A stretch of 51,459 nucleotides of DNA from Faecalibacterium sp. UBA1762 (GTDB lineage: Bacteria > Bacillota > Clostridia > Oscillospirales > Ruminococcaceae), in assembly GCA_002314755.1 (NCBI GenBank), contig DCHC01000050.1, positions 305 through 51,763 of the forward strand, written 5' to 3'. This document shows positions 43,101-51,251 of the stretch, piece after piece. The number at the start of each line of letters is the position of its first letter. The first letter of the stretch is position 1. The position numbers and the translations under genes were made by a program. The notes under the pieces were generated by a model. The model searched no databases. It was not told the origin of the DNA and saw only the letters and a program-made list of their open reading frames with translations.

Positions 43101-43497
43101 GCAGATTCCTCCATTTCCGGCGCAGCAGGCTGTAGCCGGTGTCCTTTTTCAATTTTTCAATGCAGTCCCAGTTGTCGTCACTGCCGACAAAACGAAGCAG
43201 GTTTTCATCAATGCTTTCCAGCTGGGCTGGAAGCGCATCGGTGACCACCTTGGGCACATTTTCGTTTTGCCAGGCGGGGTGTCCGTCCTCATCCAGACCG
43301 GTTGCCCAGCAGCTGCCGGTCAGCCCTGCGCTTTCTCCGTAACAGTACCTCTCAAAAAGCAGCATACCGTCGTAGTACACTGTGACACGGTCCCGAAACC
43401 TATGGTGTTGCATATGACGGATTTCATACCTGTAAGCGACATGACCGCCGTCAATCAGTTTATCCTGCCGAATTGCCTGTGCAAAAGGATTGCCCAT
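43087..43497 (-). CDS. Hypothetical protein, 136 aa
   Basis: I do not recognise this family. It is soluble, Trp- and Tyr-rich (RYEIRHMQHHRFRDRVTVYY, SCWATGLD), with no signal peptide or membrane segment. GGGAG precedes the ATG. The C-terminal part (ENLLRFVGSDDNWDCIEKL) suggests a compact alpha/beta domain. It overlaps the GNAT gene by 14 nt, so they are co-translated. A strong hairpin lies just upstream (see the 43517-43570 entry). Confidence 0.8.
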   Translation of the reverse strand: MGNPFAQAIRQDKLIDGGHVAYRYEIRHMQHHRFRDRVTVYYDGMLLFERYCYGESAGLTGSCWATGLDEDGHPAWQNENVPKVVTDALPAQLESIDENLLRFVGSDDNWDCIEKLKKDTGYSLLRRKWRNLLGNE

Positions 43498-43516
43498 ATT
43501 ATTTTCTCCCTTTCAG

Positions 43517-43570
43517 CCGCTTTTGCCGCCGACCGCGCAGTGCTGTGGTGACAGCGGTCGGGAAAAGCGG
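43517..43570 (-). promoter_or_regulatory. Strong hairpin in the leader of the 136-aa gene
   Basis: CCGACCGC pairs with GCGGTCGG, and outside it CCGCTTTT pairs with AAAAGCGG. It ends about 6 bp before the Shine-Dalgarno on the minus strand, so it may affect translation. The 43498-43823 gap holds no gene; it also has CGGAGAA/TTCTCCG (43698-43720), the palindrome GATTTTTGCAAAAATC (43725-43740) and the plus-strand promoter. Confidence 0.55.
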
Positions 43571-43749
43571 ATTTTTGATGACTGAGTTCTATTTCGATTT
43601 TCTGTCAGTGCCTTTATAGACGATGCTGAAGCTATAGAAAGCTATGGCATACCTGCAGCCCAAAACGAAGCAAACTGCAGATTACATACGTCGCTATCGG
43701 AGAAAAATCACGATTCTCCGCTGCGATTTTTGCAAAAATCAGAAAAAAG

Positions 43750-43778
43750 TTGCAAAATTGCTCCATAAATTGTATTAT
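43750..43778 (+). promoter_or_regulatory. Promoter of the flavoprotein gene
   Basis: TTGCAA (43750-43755), 17 bp, TATTAT (43773-43778). Confidence 0.75.
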
Positions 43779-43823
43779 ACTATAAGACGGCCGAATTAAT
43801 CAACAACAAAGTGAGGAATTTTT

Positions 43824-45050
43824 GTGTCACATTTATTAATTGTCGGTGGTGGTGCTGCCGGGCTGATGGCTGCAGGTACGGCTTTGACACTGGGGCATAC
43901 GGTTACGGTGGTGGAGCATTCGGAAATGTGCGGCAAAAAAATATTGGTCACAGGCAAGGGACGCTGCAATGTAACCAACGACTGTGACGAAAATACATTC
44001 CTTGCAAATGTCCGTACCAATCCCCGTTTTTTGTACAGTTGTCTGCGGGGGTTTGGTACACGGGATACCATAAACCTGTTTGAACAGTTGGGCGTACCTT
44101 TAAAGACCGAACGGGGAAGAAGAGTTTTTCCGGTCAGTGACAAGGCGGAGGATATCCGGCAGGCACTGCTCCGGTATGCGGAGGGTGCCCGGTTCCTTTT
44201 TGCCGATGTAAAGAGGGTTACGGTTCAGAACGGACGGGTCAGCGGAGTGCAATTGGCAGATAAAAGATGCCTGCAGGCGGACGCGGTTTTGATCGCCACA
44301 GGCGGTTGCTCCTATCCGTCCACCGGGTCAACCGGTGACGGTTACCGCATGGCGCAGCAGCTGGGTCACACGGTGGTGCCGCCGGTGCCGTCGCTGGTTT
44401 CTCTGGTGGAAAAAGGCGGAACCTGTCGCAAAATGATGGGGCTTTCCCTGAAGAATGTGGAGCTGCAGCTGCTCTGTGACAGAAAAACAGTGTTTGCCGA
44501 ACAGGGGGAGATGCTGTTTACACATTTTGGAATTTCCGGACCGTTGGTCCTTTCTGCCAGTACCTGTCTCGAGCGGGATATGAGCGGTCACTGTTATACG
44601 GCAAGCATAGATTGGAAACCCGCCCTGGATGAGGCGGCGCTGGATGGACGCATCCTGCGGGATTTTTCACTGATAGCAAACCGGGAAACTGCGCATGCTT
44701 TGGATAAACTTCTGCCTCACAGCGCAGTGCCGGTCTTTTTGCAGCGCTGGGGCACTGATCCTGCAACGCCGGTAAACCAGATCACCCGCCAGCAACGTAT
44801 GGCTTTGGTGCAGTTATTCAAGCATTTTGAGGTGGAGATTGCTGACCGGGGCGATTTGGAGCATGCAGTGATCACCAGCGGTGGCATCGATCTGCGTCAG
44901 GTGAATCCCAAAACCATGGAGAGTAAGCTGGTACCCGGACTGCTTTTTGCGGGCGAGGTGCTGGATCTGGATGCGGTCACGGGCGGGTATAACCTGCAGA
45001 TTGCCTTTTCAACGGCGGTTGCTGCCGCGAACGGTGTGGAATGGGTTTAA
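43824..45050 (+). CDS. FAD-dependent oxidoreductase, YhiN/HI0933/BaiN family
   Basis: Flavoprotein of 408 aa with start GTG and GTGAGGA upstream. The dinucleotide fold opens with GGGAAGLMAAGTA; GKGRCNVTND follows, and GGCSYPSTGSTGDGYRMA and FAGEVLDLDAVTGGYNLQ are family blocks. Some members (BaiN) reduce bile acid intermediates, but most have unknown substrates, so no such role is claimed. It is followed by cmk 42 bp later, a pairing common in Clostridia. Confidence 0.92.
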   Translation: MSHLLIVGGGAAGLMAAGTALTLGHTVTVVEHSEMCGKKILVTGKGRCNVTNDCDENTFLANVRTNPRFLYSCLRGFGTRDTINLFEQLGVPLKTERGRRVFPVSDKAEDIRQALLRYAEGARFLFADVKRVTVQNGRVSGVQLADKRCLQADAVLIATGGCSYPSTGSTGDGYRMAQQLGHTVVPPVPSLVSLVEKGGTCRKMMGLSLKNVELQLLCDRKTVFAEQGEMLFTHFGISGPLVLSASTCLERDMSGHCYTASIDWKPALDEAALDGRILRDFSLIANRETAHALDKLLPHSAVPVFLQRWGTDPATPVNQITRQQRMALVQLFKHFEVEIADRGDLEHAVITSGGIDLRQVNPKTMESKLVPGLLFAGEVLDLDAVTGGYNLQIAFSTAVAAANGVEWV

Positions 45051-45092
45051 GAAAAGCAGATTTATTTTCAGATAGCAAAGGAGATTTTCGAA

Positions 45093-45761
45093 ATGATTTC
45101 TATCGCAATTGACGGGCCGGGTGGTGCCGGAAAAAGCTCTTTGGCCAAGCGTTTGGCAAAGCATTTAGGGTATATCTATGTGGATACCGGTGCGCTTTAC
45201 CGTGCGGTGGGGCTGGCGGCCTTACGGGCCGGAATTATGACAAAAGATGAAGTTGCGGTCAAAGCACTGTTGCCTGAGGTTCAGCTGCAGCTTCAGTACC
45301 GGCAGGGCACCCAGATCGTTCTGCTGAACGGAGAGGATGTGTCGGAGGCGATTCGTACGCCGGAGGCCTCCATGGCTGCTTCAGATGTGGCGACACTGCC
45401 CGTGGTGCGCAATTTTTTACTGGATACCCAACGCCGGATGGCGCAGACGGACAATGTCCTAATGGACGGCAGAGATATCGGTACCACAGTTTTACCTGAC
45501 GCGACCTTAAAAATTTACCTGACTGCTCCGGCAAGAGTGCGTGCCGAAAGACGTCTTTTAGAGTTACAGGAAAAAGGGCAGCAGGTGGATTTTGAAACCG
45601 TGTTGGCTGACATTGAAAAGAGAGATTGGCAGGACAGTCACCGGGAAACTTCGCCCCTGAAACAGGCGGAGGATGCTGTTCTTGTGGATACCGGAGAGAT
45701 GAATTTTGAACAGTCTTTTCAGGCTTTACTGTATTTAATTGAACAAAAAACTGCATTTTAA
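45093..45761 (+). CDS. cmk: Cytidylate kinase
   Basis: Phosphorylates CMP and dCMP; 222 aa. P-loop GPGGAGKSSLAKRLA (residues 8-22), VDTGALYRAVGL binds the base, and DGRDIGTTVLPDA and RDWQDSHRETSPL follow. AAAGGAG lies upstream. The order flavoprotein, cmk, ispH-S1 is typical of Clostridia. Confidence 0.96.
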   Translation: MISIAIDGPGGAGKSSLAKRLAKHLGYIYVDTGALYRAVGLAALRAGIMTKDEVAVKALLPEVQLQLQYRQGTQIVLLNGEDVSEAIRTPEASMAASDVATLPVVRNFLLDTQRRMAQTDNVLMDGRDIGTTVLPDATLKIYLTAPARVRAERRLLELQEKGQQVDFETVLADIEKRDWQDSHRETSPLKQAEDAVLVDTGEMNFEQSFQALLYLIEQKTAF

Positions 45762-45914
45762 AAAACAGATTGTTTTTCAGAACTATTTTTTATCTTTTGG
45801 TTTAAGACGCTGAAAATGCGCGATTTTTTGACAATTTGCAGGAAAAGGACAACAGAAAACAACTAATTCTTGCTTTTGAAAAAAATGTTCATATTTAAAA
45901 AGAAAAAGTATCGA

Positions 45915-45950
45915 ACCGATCCGGAAAAGCGGCGCTTTTCGGGTAACGGT
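45915..45950 (+). promoter_or_regulatory. Leader hairpin before ispH-S1
   Basis: ACCG...ATCCGGAAAAGC pairs with GCTTTTCGGGT...CGGT (one bulge), just upstream of the AGGAGAAGG RBS. The 45762-45914 stretch is A/T-rich and holds no gene; I could not find a clean promoter there. Confidence 0.5.
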
Positions 45951-45969
45951 CCGGGTCAGGAGAAGGAAA

Positions 45970-47901
45970 ATGGTTGAGATATGCGTGGCGGAATCTGCAG
46001 GCTTTTGCTTTGGCGTACGCCGTGCGGTGGAGATGACAAAACAGTTTGTCGCTGAAGGGCATAAAATTGCAACGCTGGGCCCGCTGATCCACAACCCGCA
46101 ATGCATTGCCGAACTGGAAAATATGGGGGTTGTGACCGCCCATAGCATGGAGGATATTCCGCAGGGTTATGAGGTGGTTATCCGCAGCCACGGGGTCCCG
46201 CAGCAGGTGTATGACGAGCTGCTGGCAAAAGGCTATACGGTACATGACGCCACTTGCCCTTTTGTTGCAAAAATTCACCGTATAGCCCATGAGGCAGGAC
46301 AGGTGGGGGCGCTGCTGCTGGTTGCCGGGGACAAACACCACCCGGAGGTGGAGGGTATTGTCGGCCATACGGCCGGTGAAGTGGAGGTCTACTCCGATTT
46401 GGAGGAGTTAAAGGCCATTCTAACTGAACAAAATGCACAAAAAAATGCGGTTTTTGTGGCGCAAACTACATTCCAAGTTACAAAATGGGAAGAATGCAAT
46501 TTCTTCGCAAAAAAGGTATGTACAAACGCAAAAATATTTGGTACAATATGTAGTGCTACATGGAAAAGGCAGCAAGAGACTGAAAAACTAGCCAAAGAGT
46601 GCGATTTGATGATCGTGATCGGCGGCCATCAGTCTTCGAACACCCAAAAGCTATTGCGAGTCGCCGCACAGCACACCAGGGCCTATACCGTGGAAACTGC
46701 CGATGAACTGCAGTCTGCGTGGTTGAAGGGTGCGCATAAGGTTGGCGTAACAGCGGGAGCGTCCACGCCTTTATCCATAATCGAGGAGGTTTGTAACAAG
46801 ATGAGCGAGACAATTCGTGAAGAAGAGATGAGCTTTGAGGAGATGCTTGAGCAGTCTCTCGCACCGGTATTCCGTAACAAGATCGTTAAGGGCGTTGTCA
46901 CCGGTATTACCCCCAGTGAGATCACTGTGGACATCGGTGCAAAAGCAACCGGCTTTGTACACATCAGCGAGATGACTGATGACCCCAGCGCTAAAATGGA
47001 GGACTTGGTGAAGAAAGGCGACGAATTGGAACTCGTAGTCATCAAGACCAATGACCAGGAAGGCACCGTCCAGCTGTCCAAGAAGCGTTTGGATGCCCGC
47101 GCCGGTCAGGATGAGGTTTCCAAGGCCTGCGAAGAGGGTACTGCTTTGGAAGTCACCATCACCGGTGTCAACAAGGGCGGTTTGGAAGCCAAGTACAAGG
47201 GCGTCAACATTTTCATCCCCGCTTCTCAGGCAACTGCCCGTCGCGGTGATGATTTGAATGTTTTGGTCAAGACCAAGCAGAACATCAAGGTTACCGAGTG
47301 CAGCGGTCGCCGCGTAATCGGTTCCATTCGCGCTATTCTGTCCGAGAAGAACGCTGTTGCCCGTGAGGCTTTCTGGGCTGAGGCCGAGGTCGGCAAGACT
47401 TATACCGGCACTGTCAAGAGTCTGACCAACTACGGCGCATTCGTAGACATCGGTGGTATCGACGGCTTGGTACATATCAGCGAGCTGTCCTGGAACCGCA
47501 TCAAGCACCCCAGTGAGGTTGTCGGTGTCGGCGACGAGATTGAAGTCTTTATCCGCAGCTTGGACCGCGAGAACAACAAGGTCAGCTTGGGCTACAAGAA
47601 GGCCGAGGACAACCCTTGGGAGAAGCTGAAGAACGAGTATCCTATTGGTAGTGTGTTTACTGCTCCTGTTGTTTCCATGACCAAGTTTGGCGCTTTCGTC
47701 CGCATTCTGCCGGGCGTTGACGGTTTGGTTCATATCTCCGAGATCAGCACCGAGCGTGTTGAGAAGGTTCAAGATGTCTTGAATATCGGTGATGAGGTTG
47801 CTGTCAAGCTGCTGGATGTCGATTGGGACAAAAAGCGTGTCAGCCTGTCTATGAAGGCTCTCAAGGTTGACGCCGCCGCTGCTGAGGAAGCTGCTGAATA
47901 A
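45970..47901 (+). CDS. ispH: IspH-S1 fusion: 4-hydroxy-3-methylbut-2-enyl diphosphate reductase with four S1 domains
   Basis: Bifunctional 643-aa protein seen in Clostridia. The IspH half (residues 1-277) makes IPP/DMAPP and carries the three cluster cysteines Cys13, Cys96 and Cys194. The last reads TICSATWKRQ where the usual form is ICNAT. GGHQSSNTQKL and TAGASTPLSIIEEV complete it. The S1 half (from about 278) has four S1/OB domains, each with a FVHIS, IFIPASQ, GLVHISELS or GLVHISEIS strand, and ends in an Ala/Glu tail. An in-frame ATG at 46801 has GAGGAGGT 10 nt upstream, so S1 could also be made alone. A 46.42-46.57 kb stretch is unusually A-rich. A strong terminator follows. Confidence 0.95.
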   Translation: MVEICVAESAGFCFGVRRAVEMTKQFVAEGHKIATLGPLIHNPQCIAELENMGVVTAHSMEDIPQGYEVVIRSHGVPQQVYDELLAKGYTVHDATCPFVAKIHRIAHEAGQVGALLLVAGDKHHPEVEGIVGHTAGEVEVYSDLEELKAILTEQNAQKNAVFVAQTTFQVTKWEECNFFAKKVCTNAKIFGTICSATWKRQQETEKLAKECDLMIVIGGHQSSNTQKLLRVAAQHTRAYTVETADELQSAWLKGAHKVGVTAGASTPLSIIEEVCNKMSETIREEEMSFEEMLEQSLAPVFRNKIVKGVVTGITPSEITVDIGAKATGFVHISEMTDDPSAKMEDLVKKGDELELVVIKTNDQEGTVQLSKKRLDARAGQDEVSKACEEGTALEVTITGVNKGGLEAKYKGVNIFIPASQATARRGDDLNVLVKTKQNIKVTECSGRRVIGSIRAILSEKNAVAREAFWAEAEVGKTYTGTVKSLTNYGAFVDIGGIDGLVHISELSWNRIKHPSEVVGVGDEIEVFIRSLDRENNKVSLGYKKAEDNPWEKLKNEYPIGSVFTAPVVSMTKFGAFVRILPGVDGLVHISEISTERVEKVQDVLNIGDEVAVKLLDVDWDKKRVSLSMKALKVDAAAAEEAAE

Positions 47902-47940
47902 GCACTCCGGGCAACGCGATGTCCATAAGATGAAAAAGAA

Positions 47941-47974
47941 ACACCGCAGAGCTTTTTGCTCTGCGGTGTTTTTT
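47941..47974 (+). terminator. Terminator after ispH-S1
   Basis: Perfect 12-bp stem ACACCGCAGAGC / GCTCTGCGGTGT, loop TTTTT, then TTTTT. Confidence 0.95.
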
Positions 47975-48055
47975 GTACAGATAAGGCTTTACCAAAATGT
48001 CTTAGGACTTGTTTTCGACTGTGTTACAGGCTCTGCGAACGGGGACGCTAAGGGT

Positions 48056-48745
48056 ATGAAGAAGATAACTGGCCAACTGATTTTTCGCACATTTTATGTG
48101 ACGGCAGTGGTTTTGACCTATTTTCAGACCATGTGTGGGCAGCATTTTCGGTGGAACCCCGAAATGCTGCTGTATTATACACATCTTTCTAACTATATGT
48201 GTGCCGGTTTTATGACGGTACTGCTGGTTTGTACAGCAAAGCGGTTGCAGAACGGATGCATAAAGGATAGGCTTGGGGTGGCACCGCATTTTCATTTGGT
48301 GTGTACAGTGGCGCTGTTTTTGACCTTTGCGGTTGCCAACACCCTTTTAGAACAGCCCTGGACTGCGCAGTACTGGAAAGAACTCTCCTTTGCATCATTT
48401 ATTATGCACGCGGTTTGCCCGCTGTGCTTTGTGACGGACTGGCTATGCAATATACGCCACGGCAGACTGAAATGGTGGTCGCCCCTGCTTTGCCTACTGT
48501 TTCCGCTGGCTTACGGCGGGGTGATTTTGCTGCGGGGCAATCTGATTGCCCGCGGTGTGATTCGTAAAGGCAAGGGCGTATTTTACTATCCGTATGATTT
48601 TATGGATGTCAGCAGCTACGGGCCCGAAAAGGTGTTGAAAAACTGTCTGCTGCTGATGGCAGGGGTGCTGACAGTAGGGTATCTGTTTTTGGCAGTGGAC
48701 CGGCTGCTTGCAAAAAAGCAGAACAGGCAGATGCAGAAAGTGTAA
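48056..48745 (+). CDS. Multi-pass membrane protein, Pr6Pr/FAR-17a-like
   Basis: Predicted integral membrane protein of 229 aa with about six segments, resembling the Pr6Pr (androgen-induced FAR-17a/AIG1-related) family: LLYYTHLSNYMCAGFM, FIMHAVCPLCFVTDWL, LLCLLFPLAYGGVIL and YYPYDFMDV. The ATG at 48056 is chosen because AAGGG precedes it (short spacing) and the upstream reading is inside a terminator. Function unknown; lipid or fatty-acid ester metabolism is inferred only from distant relatives. Confidence 0.75.
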   Translation: MKKITGQLIFRTFYVTAVVLTYFQTMCGQHFRWNPEMLLYYTHLSNYMCAGFMTVLLVCTAKRLQNGCIKDRLGVAPHFHLVCTVALFLTFAVANTLLEQPWTAQYWKELSFASFIMHAVCPLCFVTDWLCNIRHGRLKWWSPLLCLLFPLAYGGVILLRGNLIARGVIRKGKGVFYYPYDFMDVSSYGPEKVLKNCLLLMAGVLTVGYLFLAVDRLLAKKQNRQMQKV

Positions 48746-48758
48746 GGGGGTACGGAAT

Positions 48759-48992
48759 ATGCCGGGTTATTTGATTAAGGATACCACCGAAAAAGAGCGG
48801 CGGGAGATCGTTGAACGATGCTTAGAGGATGCAGAGTACGGCTGCGGCGGCAGTGCCGCAGGCGGTATCCGTATGTATGAAGCCTATATCAAAGGCGAAA
48901 AAGAACTGAGCGAAATCAACCGGGAGTACGAGGTACATTATGTGTGTGAAGAACCCCGACCGGAGATTTTCAGCTGTTGGGATCCGGATTGA
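48759..48992 (+). CDS. Hypothetical protein, 77 aa
   Basis: Small soluble protein starting MPGYLIKDTTEKERREIVERC. Similar small Firmicutes proteins exist and are sometimes misnamed 'purine biosynthesis protein PurH'; there is no similarity to true PurH that I can see. It has four Cys (RCLEDAEYGCGG, VCEE, SCW) which could bind metal. AAGGGGG lies 6 nt before the ATG, and it is 13 bp after the membrane gene. Function unknown. Confidence 0.75.
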   Translation: MPGYLIKDTTEKERREIVERCLEDAEYGCGGSAAGGIRMYEAYIKGEKELSEINREYEVHYVCEEPRPEIFSCWDPD

Positions 48993-49132
48993 AACGCTTG
49001 AATCAGAGAAGCTACCTTACGGCCCGCATGAAGCTGTGGACCGCTTTTTTATACAACCGCTTTTACTGCGGATACCGACAAAACATATGGGAGAATGAAT
49101 GGACAATACATAAGGAAAAAACAAGGTTTTTC

Positions 49133-49161
49133 TTGCATTATACGCAAAAATTGCGTATAAT
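49133..49161 (+). promoter_or_regulatory. uvrB promoter with embedded 25-bp palindrome
   Basis: TTGCAT (49133-49138), 17 bp, TATAAT (49156-49161). A perfect inverted repeat, ATTATACGCAA-AAA-TTGCGTATAAT, fills 49137-49161 and covers the spacer and the -10. The stretch 48993-49132 shows no gene. This layout is that of a repressor operator. Confidence 0.75.
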
Positions 49162-49209
49162 AAAATAGATTTGTTTTGTCGACAGAAACCGGGAAAGGGG
49201 AGGAAAAAG

Positions 49210-51204
49210 ATGCAGTCGCTGCCGCCTTTGGAAGGTCATTTTCAGTTGGTTTCCTCCTATCAACCCACCGGTGATCAGCCTAAAGCCATTGCACAGCTGG
49301 TGCAGGGGATCGAGCGAGGAGACCGGTGTCAGAGTCTGCTTGGCGTGACCGGCTCCGGCAAGACCTTTACCATGGCAAATGTCATTGCCCATTTCGACCG
49401 TCCTACCTTGGTTCTGGCACACAACAAGACTCTTGCAGCCCAGCTTTGCAGTGAATTTCGGGAGTTTTTTCCAAATAATGCGGTAGAGTACTTTGTCTCT
49501 TATTACGATTACTACCAGCCGGAGGCGTACATCCCCTCCTCTGATACCTATATCGAAAAGGATAGCGCCATCAATGATGAGATTGACCGGCTGCGTCACT
49601 CTGCAACCTGCGCTTTGTCAGAGCGGCGGGATGTGATTATTGTTGCCAGCGTTTCCTGTATCTATACCCTGGGAGATCCGGTGGACTACCGTCAAAGCGT
49701 CATTTCTCTGCGGTCTGGTATGGAGCTGGAACGGGATACGCTGCTCACCCGCTTGGTGGATTTACAGTACGAGCGCAACGATATCAATTTTATCCGCAAC
49801 AAGTTTCGGGTACGGGGAGATGTGGTGGAAATATATCCCGCCTATCGGGACGATAGCGCGATCCGGGTGGAATTTTTCGGGGATGAGGTGGACCGAATCA
49901 GTGAGTTTTCACCTCTGACAGGGGAACGGTTCCGCCTGCTGACCCATGCCGCTATCTATCCTGCCTCCCATTATATTATTCCCCCGGAGCGTCTGGCGCA
50001 GGGAATAGATCGAATCCGTGCTGAATGTGATGCGCGGGTAAAGGAATTTACCGAGCAGGGTAAACTGATCGAAGCCCAGCGTATTGCCCAGCGGGTCGCC
50101 TACGATATGGAGCTGCTGACAGAGGTCGGTATGTGCAAAGGTATTGAAAACTATTCCAGAGTGCTTTCCGGCAATGCGCCGGGTACCATGCCTACCACGC
50201 TGCTGGATTATTTTCCGGATGATTTTTTACTGTTTGTGGATGAAAGTCATGTTATGCTGCCTCAGCTGCGCGCCATGCACGGCGGCGATTATGCCCGCAA
50301 AAAGAACCTGGTGGACTACGGCTTCCGGTTGCCATCGGCTTTCGATAACCGACCCCTGCGGTTTGAAGAATTTGAGACCAAGCTGAATCAGACTGTTTTT
50401 GTCTCGGCTACCCCGGGTGAGTACGAAAAAAAATGCTCCTCTCAGATTGTAGAGCAGGTTATCCGGCCTACCGGTCTGCTGGACCCGGTGGTTCAGGTCC
50501 GTCCGGTGGAAGGACAGATAGAGGACCTGTTGGGAGAGATTAATATCCGCGCGGCAAAGGACGAGCGGGTGTTGGTAACCACCCTCACAAAAAAGATGGC
50601 GGAGGACCTGACCGATTATTTGGTTCAGCACGGTGTACACGCCAAATATATGCATCACGAAATTGATACCTTTGACCGGATAGGACTGATAAAAAGTCTG
50701 CGTACCGGCGAGATCGATACCATTGTGGGCATCAACCTATTGCGGGAAGGGCTTGATTTACCGGAGGTTTCTCTGGTAGCAATTCTGGATGCGGACAAAG
50801 AGGGTTTTTTGCGAAGCGAGACCAGTCTGGTGCAGACCATAGGCCGAGCAGCCCGTAATGCGCAGGGCACCGTAATAATGTATGCGGATGAGGTCACTCC
50901 CAGTATGGAAGCCGCGTTGCGGGAAACCGAACGCCGGCGCACAATCCAGCAGGCTTATAACGCCGAGAAAGGCATCATTCCCAGGACAATCACCAAGCAG
51001 ATTCACCAGTCTTTGGAAATTTCGGTAAAGTCCGAAGAATCGGACAGGAACGCCGGAAAACGCCAAAAGAAGATGTCGGCAAGTGAGAAGGAAAAGCTGA
51101 TTGTGGCATTGACCAAGGAAATGAAGGAAGCCGCATCGCTGCTTGACTTTGAGCATGCCGCGTTTTTGCGGGATAAAATACAAGAGCTTCGCAATGAAAA
51201 ATAA
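49210..51204 (+). CDS. uvrB: Excinuclease ABC subunit B
   Basis: Damage-verifying helicase-like subunit of nucleotide excision repair; 664 aa. Walker A GVTGSGKT with Lys51; the beta-hairpin YYDYYQPEAYIPSSDTYIEK that opens DNA; FVDESHVMLPQL as motif II; GINLLREGLDLPEVSLVAILDADKEG and QTIGRAARN as motifs V and VI; a C-terminal UVR domain (LTKEMKEAASLLDFEHAAFLRDKI) that contacts UvrC. GGGGAGG precedes the ATG at 49210. uvrA follows by 47 bp, so a uvrBA operon. Confidence 0.97.
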   Translation: MQSLPPLEGHFQLVSSYQPTGDQPKAIAQLVQGIERGDRCQSLLGVTGSGKTFTMANVIAHFDRPTLVLAHNKTLAAQLCSEFREFFPNNAVEYFVSYYDYYQPEAYIPSSDTYIEKDSAINDEIDRLRHSATCALSERRDVIIVASVSCIYTLGDPVDYRQSVISLRSGMELERDTLLTRLVDLQYERNDINFIRNKFRVRGDVVEIYPAYRDDSAIRVEFFGDEVDRISEFSPLTGERFRLLTHAAIYPASHYIIPPERLAQGIDRIRAECDARVKEFTEQGKLIEAQRIAQRVAYDMELLTEVGMCKGIENYSRVLSGNAPGTMPTTLLDYFPDDFLLFVDESHVMLPQLRAMHGGDYARKKNLVDYGFRLPSAFDNRPLRFEEFETKLNQTVFVSATPGEYEKKCSSQIVEQVIRPTGLLDPVVQVRPVEGQIEDLLGEINIRAAKDERVLVTTLTKKMAEDLTDYLVQHGVHAKYMHHEIDTFDRIGLIKSLRTGEIDTIVGINLLREGLDLPEVSLVAILDADKEGFLRSETSLVQTIGRAARNAQGTVIMYADEVTPSMEAALRETERRRTIQQAYNAEKGIIPRTITKQIHQSLEISVKSEESDRNAGKRQKKMSASEKEKLIVALTKEMKEAASLLDFEHAAFLRDKIQELRNEK

Positions 51205-51251
51205 GGCGGTGTTTTGGTTTCGGGGAAAAGTGAAGAAAGGATACAATAGCA

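Noticed and set aside
46771..47772. 333-codon minus-strand frame
   Set aside because: Antisense to the S1 domains; Leu/Asn/Asp-rich product is the mirror of biased codons.
48759..48992. Calling the 77-aa protein PurH
   Set aside because: Only a database-style misnomer; true PurH is far larger and no shared motif is seen.
48977..49168. 63-codon frame before uvrB
   Set aside because: Overlaps the end of the 77-aa gene and runs into the uvrB promoter palindrome; no good RBS. A short peptide cannot be fully excluded.
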